From positions 124,001 through 188,000 of the forward strand of contig DATMBG010000051.1 in assembly GCA_035559535.1 (NCBI GenBank): a DNA stretch of 64,000 nucleotides, in the 5' to 3' direction. Positions 45,153-54,317 of the stretch are shown here, piece after piece. Source of the DNA: Candidatus Limnocylindrales bacterium (GTDB lineage: Bacteria > Moduliflexota > Moduliflexia > Moduliflexales > JAUQPW01). The notes under the pieces are model-generated. The model did not search any database. It had not been told where the DNA came from and saw only the letters and a program-made list of their open reading frames with translations. Position 1 is the stretch's first letter. Every line of letters starts with the position of its first letter. A program made the translations under genes and the position numbers.

Positions 45153-45840
45153 TAAATATTTAGAGGACTTGGAACACATTTCTTCAAAAGAAGATGTTGC
45201 AGATTATTATCTGTGGCCGAGAACCCCTATTGGAGATGGCATCCAGGATAGAATCGTTCAGAGGGTAGGTGTGTCGGATTATGAAGTGACCCATAAACGT
45301 TCCAGATCCGGCCAGATTATTTCTTATCTGAATACCCTTATTGAGCACCATCTCCTGGAACCCGGCTTTTCTCTTCTGGATATTGCCTGTGGAGATGCCG
45401 TTATACTCTGGCAGATCAAGAAAGCATTCCCTGAAGCCCACTGTTTTGGAATTGATTGTAATAAGGGCAAGTTTAGCACACACTCTAAAGTTCAACAGGA
45501 AGGGGTTCAACTTTTCAATGTTTTTATACAACACCTTTTTAGGACCTGCCCAGAAATTCCCTTCGACGTGGTGATGATGCTAAATACTTACCGGGGTTGG
45601 GAATCTGCAGACCTTCGTGAGCATGAGCAACATTTACCCGAGCTGGCAGATAAATGGTTTGAAAAAAATGCCCGCTACACCATTTTGACGGCAACCGACG
45701 AACAGATAACTCATCTAAGGCGGTTAAACTTTTCTGTCCAGAAGATTGGAAGAGGTGAAGACGATTCTACCCTGATAGGCCTTTCCAGGTTAAAGCTACC
45801 GGAACCCTTCTGGAAGAGAGTTTTATCTTTCTATAAGTAG
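45136..45840 (+). CDS. SAM-dependent methyltransferase
   Basis: This 234-residue protein has methyltransferase motif I in LLDIACGDAVILW (about 75-88), then an acidic end-of-strand residue in CFGIDCNKGKF and a FDVVMMLNTYRGW motif. It is probably a sugar or peptide methylase of the glycan pathway. Its start lies inside the end of the previous gene, so the two are co-translated. Confidence 0.72.
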   Translation: MKSFHSKYLEDLEHISSKEDVADYYLWPRTPIGDGIQDRIVQRVGVSDYEVTHKRSRSGQIISYLNTLIEHHLLEPGFSLLDIACGDAVILWQIKKAFPEAHCFGIDCNKGKFSTHSKVQQEGVQLFNVFIQHLFRTCPEIPFDVVMMLNTYRGWESADLREHEQHLPELADKWFEKNARYTILTATDEQITHLRRLNFSVQKIGRGEDDSTLIGLSRLKLPEPFWKRVLSFYK

Positions 45841-45865
45841 CTGCAACCTGCAGCGCAGCGTAAGT

Positions 45866-47047
45866 ATGAAATTTCTTATCCTTAACACAGATTATACCGA
45901 GTTCTTACAGTGGCTTTACTCTCAACATCCGGGGTTAGAGAGTCAACCCTATGAAGAACAAATGCGGGTCCGCAACGAGAGTTTATTTGGGCTTGCAGAT
46001 TTTTATTCCGACAATCTCCATAAACTCGGCAATGAAGCCTGGGACATCCACGTTAATAATGAATTCATGCAGAGAGCGTGGGCTCAACAATATAATATCC
46101 AACCAGTCCAACCAGACGAGGCGGTTTCCATAGCACAGCCGGGGTGGAACGCTTTACGGCAAATTCGGTATGTTACTGCCCGAACGCCCTTGAGACACCT
46201 TAAGCCACTCTTTCGCCCGGTACTTCGTTCACTGGATAAACGGCAGTACAAAATCCTGGCTGCACAAATCAAGCACTACCGACCGGATGTTCTTTTTAAT
46301 CTGGATATGAAAAGTATGAGCAGTTTGTTTTTAAAAGAGATGAAACCTTACACCCGCTTGCTGGTAGGGCAAATTGCTTCTCCCTTACCCCCTAACCAGG
46401 ACTTTCGTTGCTATGATTTGATCCTTTCGTCCCTGCCTAATTTTGTTGAGGATTTCCGACGGAGAGGGGTTCCTGCCGAATTACATAGGTTTGCCTTTGA
46501 GCCGAAAATATTAGAGCGATTGGAACAGAGGGAGAGTAAAATTTCCATCTCCTTTGTAGGGAGTCTATCCTCGCATCATAAAGCCCGGGTTCAGCTCCTC
46601 GAACAGCTATGTGCACGTCAGGATATGGAGATATGGGGACAGGGAATTCAGAGTCTGTCGGAGACTTCCTCTATTCGTCGGTGTTACCGGGGCGAAGCCT
46701 GGGGTATCGAAATGTATCAAATCCTTTCCAACTCCAAAATAACCCTGAATCACCACATTAATATAGCGGGTCCCTATGCCAACAATATGCGCCTTTTCGA
46801 AGCAACCGGGGTTGGAACTTTACTCGTGACCGATTGGAAAGAAAATTTGCACGAGATGTTTGAACCGGGTAAAGAAATCGTAAGCTATCGAACTCCCGAA
46901 GAATGTGCCGAACTCATTCAATATTACCTGGAACACGATGAAGAACGTAAATCCATTGCCTGTGCCGGTCAAAAACGGGTCTTACAAGAACATACCTATT
47001 CCCACCGCATGCAGGAGTTTGTGGATATGGTTCGTAAATATCTTTAA
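45866..47047 (+). CDS. CgeB-like glycosyltransferase
   Basis: This 393-residue protein has the two-domain pattern of CgeB/DUF3880-type glycosyltransferases. The C-terminal part has KITLNHHINIAGPYANNMRLFEATGVGTLLVTDWKENL followed by FEPGKEIVSYRTPEECAELI and YSHRMQEFVDMV, all typical. The N-terminal half holds FNLDMKSMSSLFL and an ILSSLPNFVEDFRRRGV linker. It would add one sugar to the growing chain. Donor and acceptor are unknown. Confidence 0.85.
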   Translation: MKFLILNTDYTEFLQWLYSQHPGLESQPYEEQMRVRNESLFGLADFYSDNLHKLGNEAWDIHVNNEFMQRAWAQQYNIQPVQPDEAVSIAQPGWNALRQIRYVTARTPLRHLKPLFRPVLRSLDKRQYKILAAQIKHYRPDVLFNLDMKSMSSLFLKEMKPYTRLLVGQIASPLPPNQDFRCYDLILSSLPNFVEDFRRRGVPAELHRFAFEPKILERLEQRESKISISFVGSLSSHHKARVQLLEQLCARQDMEIWGQGIQSLSETSSIRRCYRGEAWGIEMYQILSNSKITLNHHINIAGPYANNMRLFEATGVGTLLVTDWKENLHEMFEPGKEIVSYRTPEECAELIQYYLEHDEERKSIACAGQKRVLQEHTYSHRMQEFVDMVRKYL

Positions 47048-47084
47048 TTAATAACGGGTGGAAAGGTCTCGATTTTGGCATGTT

Positions 47085-47169
47085 ATACCAATTCGATAGG
47101 GAAACATAGTCCCTCCGTCCCCACGTCCGGAGAGGGGGGTAAGGCCTAATCTTTATGGGGAATTGGTAT
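47085..47169. repeat. MITE-like element with ATACCAATTC ends
   Basis: ATACCAATTC (47085-47094) and GAATTGGTAT (47160-47169) are perfect 10-base terminal inverted repeats around 65 bases without a gene. TTATACCAATTC-type ends are familiar from small non-autonomous elements of several bacteria. The element lies in the gap between the CgeB-like gene and a methyltransferase, whose open frame runs into its right end. Confidence 0.6.
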
Positions 47170-47195
47170 TACCTGTCCAACAACGAAATTTTCAG

Positions 47196-48017
47196 ATGGT
47201 TTTCACTTCGACCTCTTTGAAGCTAAAGGCCGTTGCACGCAGGATATTACCTTTCCGTTTACGACGAGTATTAGGGGAGTGGCTTCGGAAGAACGGAAAC
47301 ACGGGACAGAATCTACCGGTGTCCTCTAACCTTGAAGTGATAAAGGAGGAAGTTCCACCGGAACTCCTATACGGATGGCAAGATCGGGCTGTTGCCGAAA
47401 GGCAGCATGCAGCCTTTGACCCTTTACTCCGACAAATGTATGAAGGGAATCCACGGGAGGATTTTGTCGCGGTAGCTAAGGCTGTGCAGATGACCGCCTT
47501 AAAAAACCCCTTGATTATTGAGGTAGGATGTGGAAGTGGCTGGAATTTTGAGGTTTTAACCCATCTCCTGAAGCGGCCTGTCCGCTATATCGGTCTGGAT
47601 TATTCCTTTGCCATGACCGATTTAGGGAAACGATCTTATCCTGAGGTTCAATTTGTCGTCGGGGATGCCACAGCCCTTCCTCTGAGGGATGAAGCCTGCG
47701 ATATTTTGTTATCGGGTACGGTATTGATGCATGTGTTAGGCTACCGGGAAGCCATCCGTGAAAGTCGTCGGGTCACCCGAAAATGGTGTATTTTTCATAC
47801 GGTACCTGTCCTGCAGAAGAGATCCACAACTCTGTTACGTAAATCTGCCTACGGACAACCCGTGATAGAAGTGATTTTTAACGAGGAGGAGTTACAGGAT
47901 TTGATAAGGCAAAATGGATTAATTCTTCGTCACGTGCTATCCAGTCTCCCCTACAACCTGGAAGAAGTACTTCAAGAGACAAGTAAGACCTATACCTATA
48001 TCTGTGAGGTTGGTTGA
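47196..48017 (+). CDS. SAM-dependent methyltransferase (type 11)
   Basis: This methyltransferase has about 273 residues. Motif I is IIEVGCGSGWNFEVL, then YIGLDYSFAMTDLGKR, FVVGDATALPLRDEACDILLSGTVLMHV and a REAIRESRRV helix. It resembles ubiquinone/menaquinone-type or sugar methylases. A basic leader of about 45 residues (ARRILPFRLRRVLG) might associate with membranes. The ATG at 47196 is chosen because the upstream TTG at 47163 lies within the MITE-like element. It overlaps the next gene by 14 bases. Confidence 0.82.
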   Translation: MVFTSTSLKLKAVARRILPFRLRRVLGEWLRKNGNTGQNLPVSSNLEVIKEEVPPELLYGWQDRAVAERQHAAFDPLLRQMYEGNPREDFVAVAKAVQMTALKNPLIIEVGCGSGWNFEVLTHLLKRPVRYIGLDYSFAMTDLGKRSYPEVQFVVGDATALPLRDEACDILLSGTVLMHVLGYREAIRESRRVTRKWCIFHTVPVLQKRSTTLLRKSAYGQPVIEVIFNEEELQDLIRQNGLILRHVLSSLPYNLEEVLQETSKTYTYICEVG

Positions 48018-48771
48018 AGTGAATTGGGTTCTACGGTGCTTAAGGCTGATATACCTCACGAGCAAGGGTGTTTTACTTCATATTCCTGGAGGTCCCTGGT
48101 TACTGGCATGGACAGATCCCTTGCATCTTGCCCGTCGGTTATTGCGGCAGGCAATCCAGGAGCACTCTCACTACGCCCGAGGATCACTATTGGATATTGG
48201 CTGTGGAGGAAAGCCTTATCGGGATCTGTTTCAATTTGTGGACCGATATATTGGTCTGGATATTCCATCCGGTGGTAAAGTAGATGTCATAGGTGATGCC
48301 ATGAGATTACCCTTTCGGAGTCAAGTCTTTGATACGGTCCTGTGTAACGAAGTTCTGGAACATGTACCAGAACCTTCTGTGGTAATGGCAGAAGCAGTTC
48401 AGGTGCTTAAACCCGGAGGTTATCTCCTCTTAACTACTCCTCAAACCTGGGGCCTTCATCTAGAACCTTATGATTTCTACCGGTATACCCATTATGGACT
48501 GCGTTATCTTGCCGAAAAGAATGGATTGGAAGTCATTAAGGTGATTCCCACATGTGGGCTTTGGGCAACCCTGGCACAACGCATGGTAGATACAATTATT
48601 CATACCTATGTTATCCATCGACCGCCGTGGGTGATTCTGGCCTTATCGATCCTGCTTTCACCAGTGCTACTGACTGGATTTATATTAGATAAGCTATTGG
48701 GCAAGCGAGGGGATACGTTAGATAACGTGCTGATAGCGCGAAAGCCCGAACTTGTTTTTAAGCAAGATTGA
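48004..48771 (+). CDS. SAM-dependent methyltransferase
   Basis: This 255-residue methyltransferase has motif I LLDIGCGGKPYRDLF, then YIGLDIPSGGKVDVIGDAMRLPF, VLCNEVLEHVPEP and AEAVQVLKPGGYLLLTTP. These make it a typical type 11 enzyme. The last 60 residues contain a hydrophobic segment (WVILALSILLSPVLLTGFIL) that could anchor it to the membrane near the export machinery. The start is a GTG at 48004, or possibly the GTG at 48019. It is the fourth methyltransferase in the cluster. Confidence 0.82.
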   Translation: MRLVEVNWVLRCLRLIYLTSKGVLLHIPGGPWLLAWTDPLHLARRLLRQAIQEHSHYARGSLLDIGCGGKPYRDLFQFVDRYIGLDIPSGGKVDVIGDAMRLPFRSQVFDTVLCNEVLEHVPEPSVVMAEAVQVLKPGGYLLLTTPQTWGLHLEPYDFYRYTHYGLRYLAEKNGLEVIKVIPTCGLWATLAQRMVDTIIHTYVIHRPPWVILALSILLSPVLLTGFILDKLLGKRGDTLDNVLIARKPELVFKQD

Positions 48772-48839
48772 TTCAAGGAGAAAATATTACACTGTAACTT
48801 TAATTGTGATTAATGTTTAAGCGGCCCTCACCCCAAGTC

Positions 48840-48862
48840 CCTCTCCCACGCTGCGGGAGAGG
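48840..48862. repeat. CCTCTCCC / GGGAGAGG hairpin
   Basis: CCTCTCCC (48840-48847) and GGGAGAGG (48855-48862) pair perfectly around seven bases in the 175-base gap after the fourth methyltransferase. It differs in sequence from the GGCC palindrome family. Confidence 0.6.
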
Positions 48863-48946
48863 AGGTTTAAACAGTGTTCTATATCAGGATCTGAGGTTCG
48901 ATAAGTAAACTTCTGATCTTGTTTAAAGAATGATTGTCTTTTTAGT

Positions 48947-49963
48947 TTGATGTACTATTTCTGTACCTATTTTGATCATCATTATTTATTACGGGGACTG
49001 GCCCTTTATCACTCGCTTAAGCGTTATTGCCCTTCGTTTCGGTTGTGGGTGCTATGTCTGGATGCTGAGTGCCAGAGGATTCTTTCCCAACTGAACTTGC
49101 CAGATGTCCATTTAATTTCCCTCGAAGAATTCGAGAAAGGAGATGAAGAACTTCTTAAGGCCAGGCAGAACCGTTCTCTCATGGAATACTATTTCACCTG
49201 TACCCCTTCCCTCCTTTTGTTTGTACTAAGGAACTTTCCTGAAGTAGATCATATTACCTATCTGGATGCAGATCTTTTCTTTTTCTCTGATTTAGCCCCT
49301 ATTTATCAAGAAATCGGCAACCACTCCATTGCCATTGTTGAACATCGGTTTCCACCCTATCTTCGCGACCGAGAGCGGTACGGAATTTACAACGTAGGCT
49401 GGCTTTCCTTCAAGCGTGATAGTCATGCCTTTACCTGCCTTTATTGGTGGCGTGAACGTTGCATTGAGTGGTGTTATGATCGCTGCGAAGAGGGTCGCTA
49501 TGCAGACCAAAAATATCTGGATACCTGGCCTGATCGCTTCCAAAACGTCGTGGTTTTACAGCACAAAGGGGTTAATCTGGCTCCCTGGAATCTGGCTAAC
49601 TATCAAATTCAAGAATATAAAAATGAGATTTGGGTGGATGACCAGCCCCTCATTTTTTTCCATTTCCATGGCTTTAAACAGATCACCGGCTGGCTCTATG
49701 ATCCTAACTTTGCAGATTACAATTTGAAACCCTCTAAAGTTATACGGCAAAGTATTTATGCACCTTATATCTATACTCTTTTCACAAAAGCCCAACAAGT
49801 TCCCTTTCTTTCACCAAAAGCTTCCCTTCAATCCAATGTAAGAGGTCAAACAGTGAAATCCCGATTACCCCAGAGGGTAAGAAAATTGAGGAGAATGTTC
49901 CAGATTGGAAAGGGTTTTTTGACACAAAGATATATCCTGGTCATCAACGGACATGTTTTATAG
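48947..49963 (+). CDS. Glycosyltransferase, GT-A fold (GT8-like)
   Basis: This 338-residue protein opens YYFCTYFDHHYLLRGLALYHSLKRYCPSFRLWVLCLD, typical of family-8-like glycosyltransferases. The metal and nucleotide-sugar D-x-D motif is in HITYLDADLFFF (about residues 105-107). Later come GIYNVGWLSFKRD and YADQKYLDTWP. The tail (about 285-338) is basic. It would transfer a hexose to the glycan or its lipid carrier. Confidence 0.78.
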   Translation: MMYYFCTYFDHHYLLRGLALYHSLKRYCPSFRLWVLCLDAECQRILSQLNLPDVHLISLEEFEKGDEELLKARQNRSLMEYYFTCTPSLLLFVLRNFPEVDHITYLDADLFFFSDLAPIYQEIGNHSIAIVEHRFPPYLRDRERYGIYNVGWLSFKRDSHAFTCLYWWRERCIEWCYDRCEEGRYADQKYLDTWPDRFQNVVVLQHKGVNLAPWNLANYQIQEYKNEIWVDDQPLIFFHFHGFKQITGWLYDPNFADYNLKPSKVIRQSIYAPYIYTLFTKAQQVPFLSPKASLQSNVRGQTVKSRLPQRVRKLRRMFQIGKGFLTQRYILVINGHVL

Positions 49964-49996
49964 ATAAATTGGAATTAATTAAAAAATTTTTGTTAC

Positions 49997-50024
49997 GTAC
50001 GGGCGCACGGCCGTGCGCCCGTAC
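49997..50024. repeat. Perfect 28-bp palindrome before a glycosyltransferase
   Basis: GTACGGGCGCACGG (49997-50010) is followed at once by its exact reverse complement (50011-50024). It lies just before the ATG at 50032 and can be read in frame with it from an upstream TTG (49969). It is a member of the GGCC-centred palindrome family. Confidence 0.9.
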
Positions 50025-50031
50025 TGGTGCC

Positions 50032-50946
50032 ATGCAAACTGCAACTTACCTTCATCCAGACCTTTTAAGAAGATTCCCTAAAATTTCCATTATCACCCCT
50101 TCCTTTAATCAGGCCCCATTTCTGGAAGAAACCATCTGTTCGGTGCTTAATCAGCGCTATCCTCACTTAGAGTACATTATTATTGATGGAGGAAGTACAG
50201 ATGGAAGTGTAGAGATTATTAAGCGTTACGAGTCCCATCTGGCCTATTGGGTTAGCGAACCCGATCGGGGACAGGCCCATGCCCTCAATAAGGGTCTGAG
50301 GCAGGTGACCGGGGAAATTGTAGCCTTCCTCAACAGTGATGATCTTTATCTACCCGGTGCTTTGATGGCTGTAGCCGAATATTTTTGTGAACATGCAGAT
50401 TGTAAATGGTTGTGTGGTGATACACTCTTTTTCGGGAATGAGGGATGTCGGACCGAACTGATTCAAGCCAGAGTTCCGCAGTCTGTAGCCCATTGCCTGA
50501 TGTGTGCCTACAATGCGCCACAACCCGGAATGTTCTGGAGGCGAGAATTGCTGAACGCTGGGTTTCAGGAGCGCCTGCGCTATAGCTTTGACCACGAATT
50601 GTATGTCCGTTTGCTCCTGGCGGGATATCGCTGTGAACATCTGACCATACCTGTTGCTGCTTACCGCTATCATGTCGGTAGTAAGTCTGTAGCCGAAGGG
50701 CACAGGTTTGGAAATGAATTCGATGAAATCGCCGAGCGTTATGAGAATCAGTTGACAGGAACCGGACGCCGGTGGTGTCGGTCGGTCCGTTTTCTTAAAC
50801 AAGCTTATCAGGCAGGTCAGGTGGGGAAGACCCGGGAAGCCATGAAATATCTTTTCCTTGCATTCCTCATACATCCGGAAGGTACTCCGCGACGCCGTTT
50901 GTTCTGGAAATGTTTACATCAATTACTGAGAAGTTCATTTTTATAA
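50032..50946 (+). CDS. Family 2 glycosyltransferase
   Basis: This GT2 enzyme has about 304 residues. The GT-A core begins KISIITPSFNQAPFLEETICSVLNQRYPHLEYIIIDGGSTDGS, with the D-x-D-like element in VAFLNSDDLYLPGA. PQPGMFWRREL and SFDHELYVRLL follow. I prefer the ATG at 50032. The frame is open back to a TTG at 49969, but this extra part is mostly palindromic repeat (TGARPCARTGA). No clear ribosome site is visible for either start. Confidence 0.88.
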   Translation: MQTATYLHPDLLRRFPKISIITPSFNQAPFLEETICSVLNQRYPHLEYIIIDGGSTDGSVEIIKRYESHLAYWVSEPDRGQAHALNKGLRQVTGEIVAFLNSDDLYLPGALMAVAEYFCEHADCKWLCGDTLFFGNEGCRTELIQARVPQSVAHCLMCAYNAPQPGMFWRRELLNAGFQERLRYSFDHELYVRLLLAGYRCEHLTIPVAAYRYHVGSKSVAEGHRFGNEFDEIAERYENQLTGTGRRWCRSVRFLKQAYQAGQVGKTREAMKYLFLAFLIHPEGTPRRRLFWKCLHQLLRSSFL

Positions 50947-50964
50947 ATCCAGTGGAGGAGATCT

Positions 50965-52092
50965 ATGCGTATCGGTATTGATATTCGATCCCTTCAAACA
51001 GAAAGTCAATTTCGTGGAATAGGAACGTTTACCTCCAATGTGGTGAACCATCTGGTTGAAGTAGATTCAGAAAATGAGTATTTTTTCTTTGCCTCAGCTT
51101 ATAAAAAAATCAGAGGCTTACGAGAGGATTTACAATCCAAGGTTATCTGGCTAAAACGTCCAACCCGACTCACTTCCCTAACCGATCAGTTCCTGTGGTA
51201 TCCTGTTTTAAAAGCCTATCGAATAGATATCTTCCATGCCATGGAGTTTGCAATTCCCAGGTTTTCTCCATGTAAGCGGGTGATTACGATTTACGATCTG
51301 ATCCCTTTGATTTTTCAGGAATACAAGACCCTCCGAAAATTGCCCCATCATCTGGTGTATCTGTTAAAGTTTCACTCAACGCGATGGGCCGAGAAAGTCA
51401 TAGCCATCTCGGAAAGTGTCAAGAACGATTTGATACGAATTCTAGGGCTTCCCGAGGAGAAGATAGAGGTGATCCTGGGAGGAGTCCGGGAGATTTTTCA
51501 ACCCTCTCTGCCGGCAGATCAGGTGGAAGCCATGAAAAAGAAGTACCACCTCGAGGGGGATTATCTTATTTTTCCCTGTGGATTCGAACCTCGGAAGAAC
51601 GTACTGTTAACTATTCTTGCCTTTCAACGAGCTCTTCAGGTACTTCCCGGAAATTATCAACTGGCCCTGGTTGGGAATTTAAGTCCGGAATCTCAACGGA
51701 TTAGACGGTATATTTCAGAAAAGGGACTGGATAAGCAGGTTATCCTAACCGGTTATGCTTCCCCTGAAGATCTCAGTTATCTCTACAATGGTGCAAAACT
51801 CTGCTTGTTTCCTTCCCTTTATGAAGGATTTGGCTTGCCGGCTTTGGAGGCTATGGCCTGTGGATTACCGGTAATTACTTCCAACGATACTTCCCTCCCC
51901 GAAGTGGTCGGAGATGCGGCGGTATCGGTAAATCCCTACTCGGTAACCTCCATCACAGAGGCTATTATCAGGGTTTTGACAAACCCGGATTTGCAAAAAA
52001 CTCTGAAAGAAAAAGGTTTAAAACGGGCTGCATCCTTTTCCTGGCATACCATCGCCAGACAAACCCTTGAAGTTTATCAACATTTAAAATGA
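50965..52092 (+). CDS. Family 4 glycosyltransferase (first of a pair)
   Basis: This 375-residue GT-B enzyme opens [22 protein letters not shown]. The C-terminal donor domain has the E-x7-E motif in [24 protein letters not shown] and the linker [15 protein letters not shown]. It is a retaining transferase, often mannosyl- or rhamnosyl-specific. The ribosome site is GGAGGAG. It overlaps the next gene by four bases (ATGA), and the two are similar throughout, so they probably arose by duplication and add successive sugars. Confidence 0.92.
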   Translation: MRIGIDIRSLQTESQFRGIGTFTSNVVNHLVEVDSENEYFFFASAYKKIRGLREDLQSKVIWLKRPTRLTSLTDQFLWYPVLKAYRIDIFHAMEFAIPRFSPCKRVITIYDLIPLIFQEYKTLRKLPHHLVYLLKFHSTRWAEKVIAISESVKNDLIRILGLPEEKIEVILGGVREIFQPSLPADQVEAMKKKYHLEGDYLIFPCGFEPRKNVLLTILAFQRALQVLPGNYQLALVGNLSPESQRIRRYISEKGLDKQVILTGYASPEDLSYLYNGAKLCLFPSLYEGFGLPALEAMACGLPVITSNDTSLPEVVGDAAVSVNPYSVTSITEAIIRVLTNPDLQKTLKEKGLKRAASFSWHTIARQTLEVYQHLK

Positions 52093-53234
52093 AAATCGGG
52101 ATCGATGCCAGAACCTTATTCAAACCGTCTGGGGGCGTAGGAACCTATCTGAAAAATTTATTGGAAGGCTTAAGTGTCCTGGATCCTGACAATCAGTACG
52201 TCCTTTTTTTTGACGAACAGCCCCTGGTAAGGGGGCACGGCCGTGCGCCCTTACTTGATTTCTTGAAAAAACCGAACTTCACGATCCGAACGCTGCGTCT
52301 GCCCTTAGGGCAGAACCTGACGACCTGGAACAACCTCCGACTCCCCTTGGAATTAAGGTTCCATCCGGTTGATATATTCCACTTTCCTTTTTATACGGTT
52401 CCTCTGCTGAAATCAGGCAAATGGGTGGTCAGTATCCATGATATTACCTATAAAATCCATCCGGAGTGGTTTGATTGGAAAGGATGGTTGACCTTTCGGC
52501 CTTTTTCTTATTGGGCCGTAAAAACGGCCGAATGTATCCTGACCTGCTCTTATGCCTCGAAAGAAGATATCCTTCGTTATTACAAAGTTCCAGAACAAAG
52601 GGTGGTTGTCACCTATTACGGGGTCTCCAAAGATTTCCAACCCCTCGATAACCCGGATAAGCTGGCTCAAATCCAGGATAAGTACAACCTTCGCCGTCCT
52701 TTGATCCTCTATGTGGGATCCCTTACCCTACGAAAAAATTTAGTTCGGCTTATCCGGGCGTTTCATCAAATCATTACGGAGAAAAAAACCGAAGCCTATC
52801 TTCTCCTGGTCGGACGGCCTTTATCTCCTTATCCCGATTTACCTTCCCTGGTAAAAGAACTAGGTCTTGAACCCAGGATTTCTTTTTTATCTGAACCTGT
52901 CTCCCAGGAAGTTTTATGCCTTCTTTACAATTTAGCCGATCTTTTTGTATATCCCTCCCTGTATGAAGGTTTTGGTTTACCGCCGTTAGAAGCTATGGCT
53001 TGCGGAACTCCGGTTGTTACCTCTAATATATCTTCTTTACCTGAAATAGTTGGGGATGCTGCCATTTTGATAAACCCCTATAACCCCGGGGAAATAGCCG
53101 AAGCTCTTTTTGAAGGTCTTACCAATGGGGTACTCAGAAAAGAGCTGGTTCAAAGGGGACGAGAAAGGGTCCAACAATTCTCCTGGAAGAAAACGGCCCA
53201 GGAAACCCTTCAGGTTTATCAGAGTCTCAAGTAG
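52089..53234 (+). CDS. Family 4 glycosyltransferase (second of a pair)
   Basis: This 381-residue GT-B enzyme is a paralogue of the preceding gene. It opens [21 protein letters not shown] and has YVGSLTLRKNLVRLI and [24 protein letters not shown]. Residues 47-56 (VRGHGRAPLL) are encoded by a 28-bp palindrome inserted in frame in the acceptor domain, between DEQPL and DFLKKPN. The TAG stop lies within another copy of the same palindrome family. Apart from the insertion the protein is of normal length and looks functional. Confidence 0.92.
   Translation: MKIGIDARTLFKPSGGVGTYLKNLLEGLSVLDPDNQYVLFFDEQPLVRGHGRAPLLDFLKKPNFTIRTLRLPLGQNLTTWNNLRLPLELRFHPVDIFHFPFYTVPLLKSGKWVVSIHDITYKIHPEWFDWKGWLTFRPFSYWAVKTAECILTCSYASKEDILRYYKVPEQRVVVTYYGVSKDFQPLDNPDKLAQIQDKYNLRRPLILYVGSLTLRKNLVRLIRAFHQIITEKKTEAYLLLVGRPLSPYPDLPSLVKELGLEPRISFLSEPVSQEVLCLLYNLADLFVYPSLYEGFGLPPLEAMACGTPVVTSNISSLPEIVGDAAILINPYNPGEIAEALFEGLTNGVLRKELVQRGRERVQQFSWKKTAQETLQVYQSLK
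52227..52254. repeat. 28-bp palindrome inside a glycosyltransferase gene
   Basis: GTAAGGGGGCACGG (52227-52240) meets CCGTGCGCCCTTAC (52241-52254), one mismatch between halves. It is read in frame within the acceptor domain. Confidence 0.85.
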
Positions 53235-53260
53235 GGGTGCACGGCCGTGCACCCCTCTAC
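53231..53260. repeat. GGCC palindrome overlapping a stop codon
   Basis: GTAGGGGTGCACGG (53231-53244) meets CCGTGCACCCCTCTAC (53245-53260), with a two-base extension on the right side. The TAG at 53232-53234 serves as the stop codon of the preceding glycosyltransferase. Confidence 0.85.
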
Positions 53261-53285
53261 CTAAAAAGCATTTTAGACCTTTCTT

Positions 53286-54317
53286 ATGCGGGTTTCGGTA
53301 GTCGTTGTAAATTGGAATGGAGCAAGATTTTTGAAGAACTGTCTGGATTCGATCTTGATCCAATCCTATACAGATCTCGACATCTTGATTATTGACAATG
53401 CTTCGGAGGACCATTCGGTTCAGATAATTCGAGAAGGTTATCCCCAACTTCGACTTATAGAGAACCCCGAAAACAGAGGGTATTGTCAGGGATGCAATCA
53501 AGGAATCAATTCCTCTTCCGGGAGTTATGTTTTGATTTTGAACCCCGATACCATTCTGACTCCTGATTTTATTAAAAACCTGGTCAGCGCGATTGAACGG
53601 GATCCTCGGATCGGGATGGTGTCGGGAAAACTTCTCCGGTTTGATCAAACTACCCTGGATACCACCGGTCAATTCCTCCGATGGAACCTGACTCCCCTGG
53701 AGCGAGGTTATGGAGAGAAGGATATCGGACAATTTGATACGCCCGGGTACTGTTTTTCCACTTGCGGCGCCGCGGCTTTCTACCGCCGGGCGATGCTGGA
53801 AGATATTAAAATTAAAGGCGAGTATTTTGATGGTTCTTTCTTCACCTATTATGAGGATCTGGATTTAGGTTGGCGGGCCCAGTTGTTCGGCTGGAAATGT
53901 TATTATACGCCCCGGGCCCTTGCCTTTCACTACCGGGGTGGTGGCCTCAGCGGTCAATTACCTGTTACCCATTACCCCTCGCCCAAAGTAGCAGATAAAA
54001 ACCCCCGGATCAAGAGCCTTCTTCCCCAATTCAGCTTTTTTAATAAACCTTCCTCCCTTCAAAGACACATTCTCAAGAACAGATATCTGACCCTCCTCAA
54101 GAACCTGGGAGTTAAGGACTTTTTTCTGATTTTTCCCTCCCTTTTTCTCTTCGACCCGTTTATCTGGATCTATGTGGGTTTAATCCAACCTAAATTACTT
54201 CGGATCCTACCGGATTTGCTACCTCTTCTTCCTGAAACCTGGGAAAAACGGAGGATCATCCAATCCCGACGTGTGGTTTCTGCTTCTTATATACGATCCT
54301 TCCTACGCTTTCATTAA
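53286..54317 (+). CDS. Family 2 glycosyltransferase, rhamnosyltransferase-like
   Basis: This 343-residue protein opens RVSVVVVNWNGARFLKNCLDSILIQSYTDLDILIIDNASEDHS. It has VLILNPDTILTPDF (D-x-D-like) and the aspartate-rich FFTYYEDLDLGWRAQLFGWKC, the standard pattern of GT2 rhamnosyl- and galactofuranosyltransferases. A hydrophobic stretch near 280-305 (FFLIFPSLFLFDPFIWIYVGLI) probably attaches it to the membrane. It is the last gene of the glycan cluster. Confidence 0.9.
   Translation: MRVSVVVVNWNGARFLKNCLDSILIQSYTDLDILIIDNASEDHSVQIIREGYPQLRLIENPENRGYCQGCNQGINSSSGSYVLILNPDTILTPDFIKNLVSAIERDPRIGMVSGKLLRFDQTTLDTTGQFLRWNLTPLERGYGEKDIGQFDTPGYCFSTCGAAAFYRRAMLEDIKIKGEYFDGSFFTYYEDLDLGWRAQLFGWKCYYTPRALAFHYRGGGLSGQLPVTHYPSPKVADKNPRIKSLLPQFSFFNKPSSLQRHILKNRYLTLLKNLGVKDFFLIFPSLFLFDPFIWIYVGLIQPKLLRILPDLLPLLPETWEKRRIIQSRRVVSASYIRSFLRFH

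Noticed and set aside
49292-49798. Open frames on both strands across the GT8-like gene
   Set aside because: They lie in other frames of a convincing gene and have no family features.
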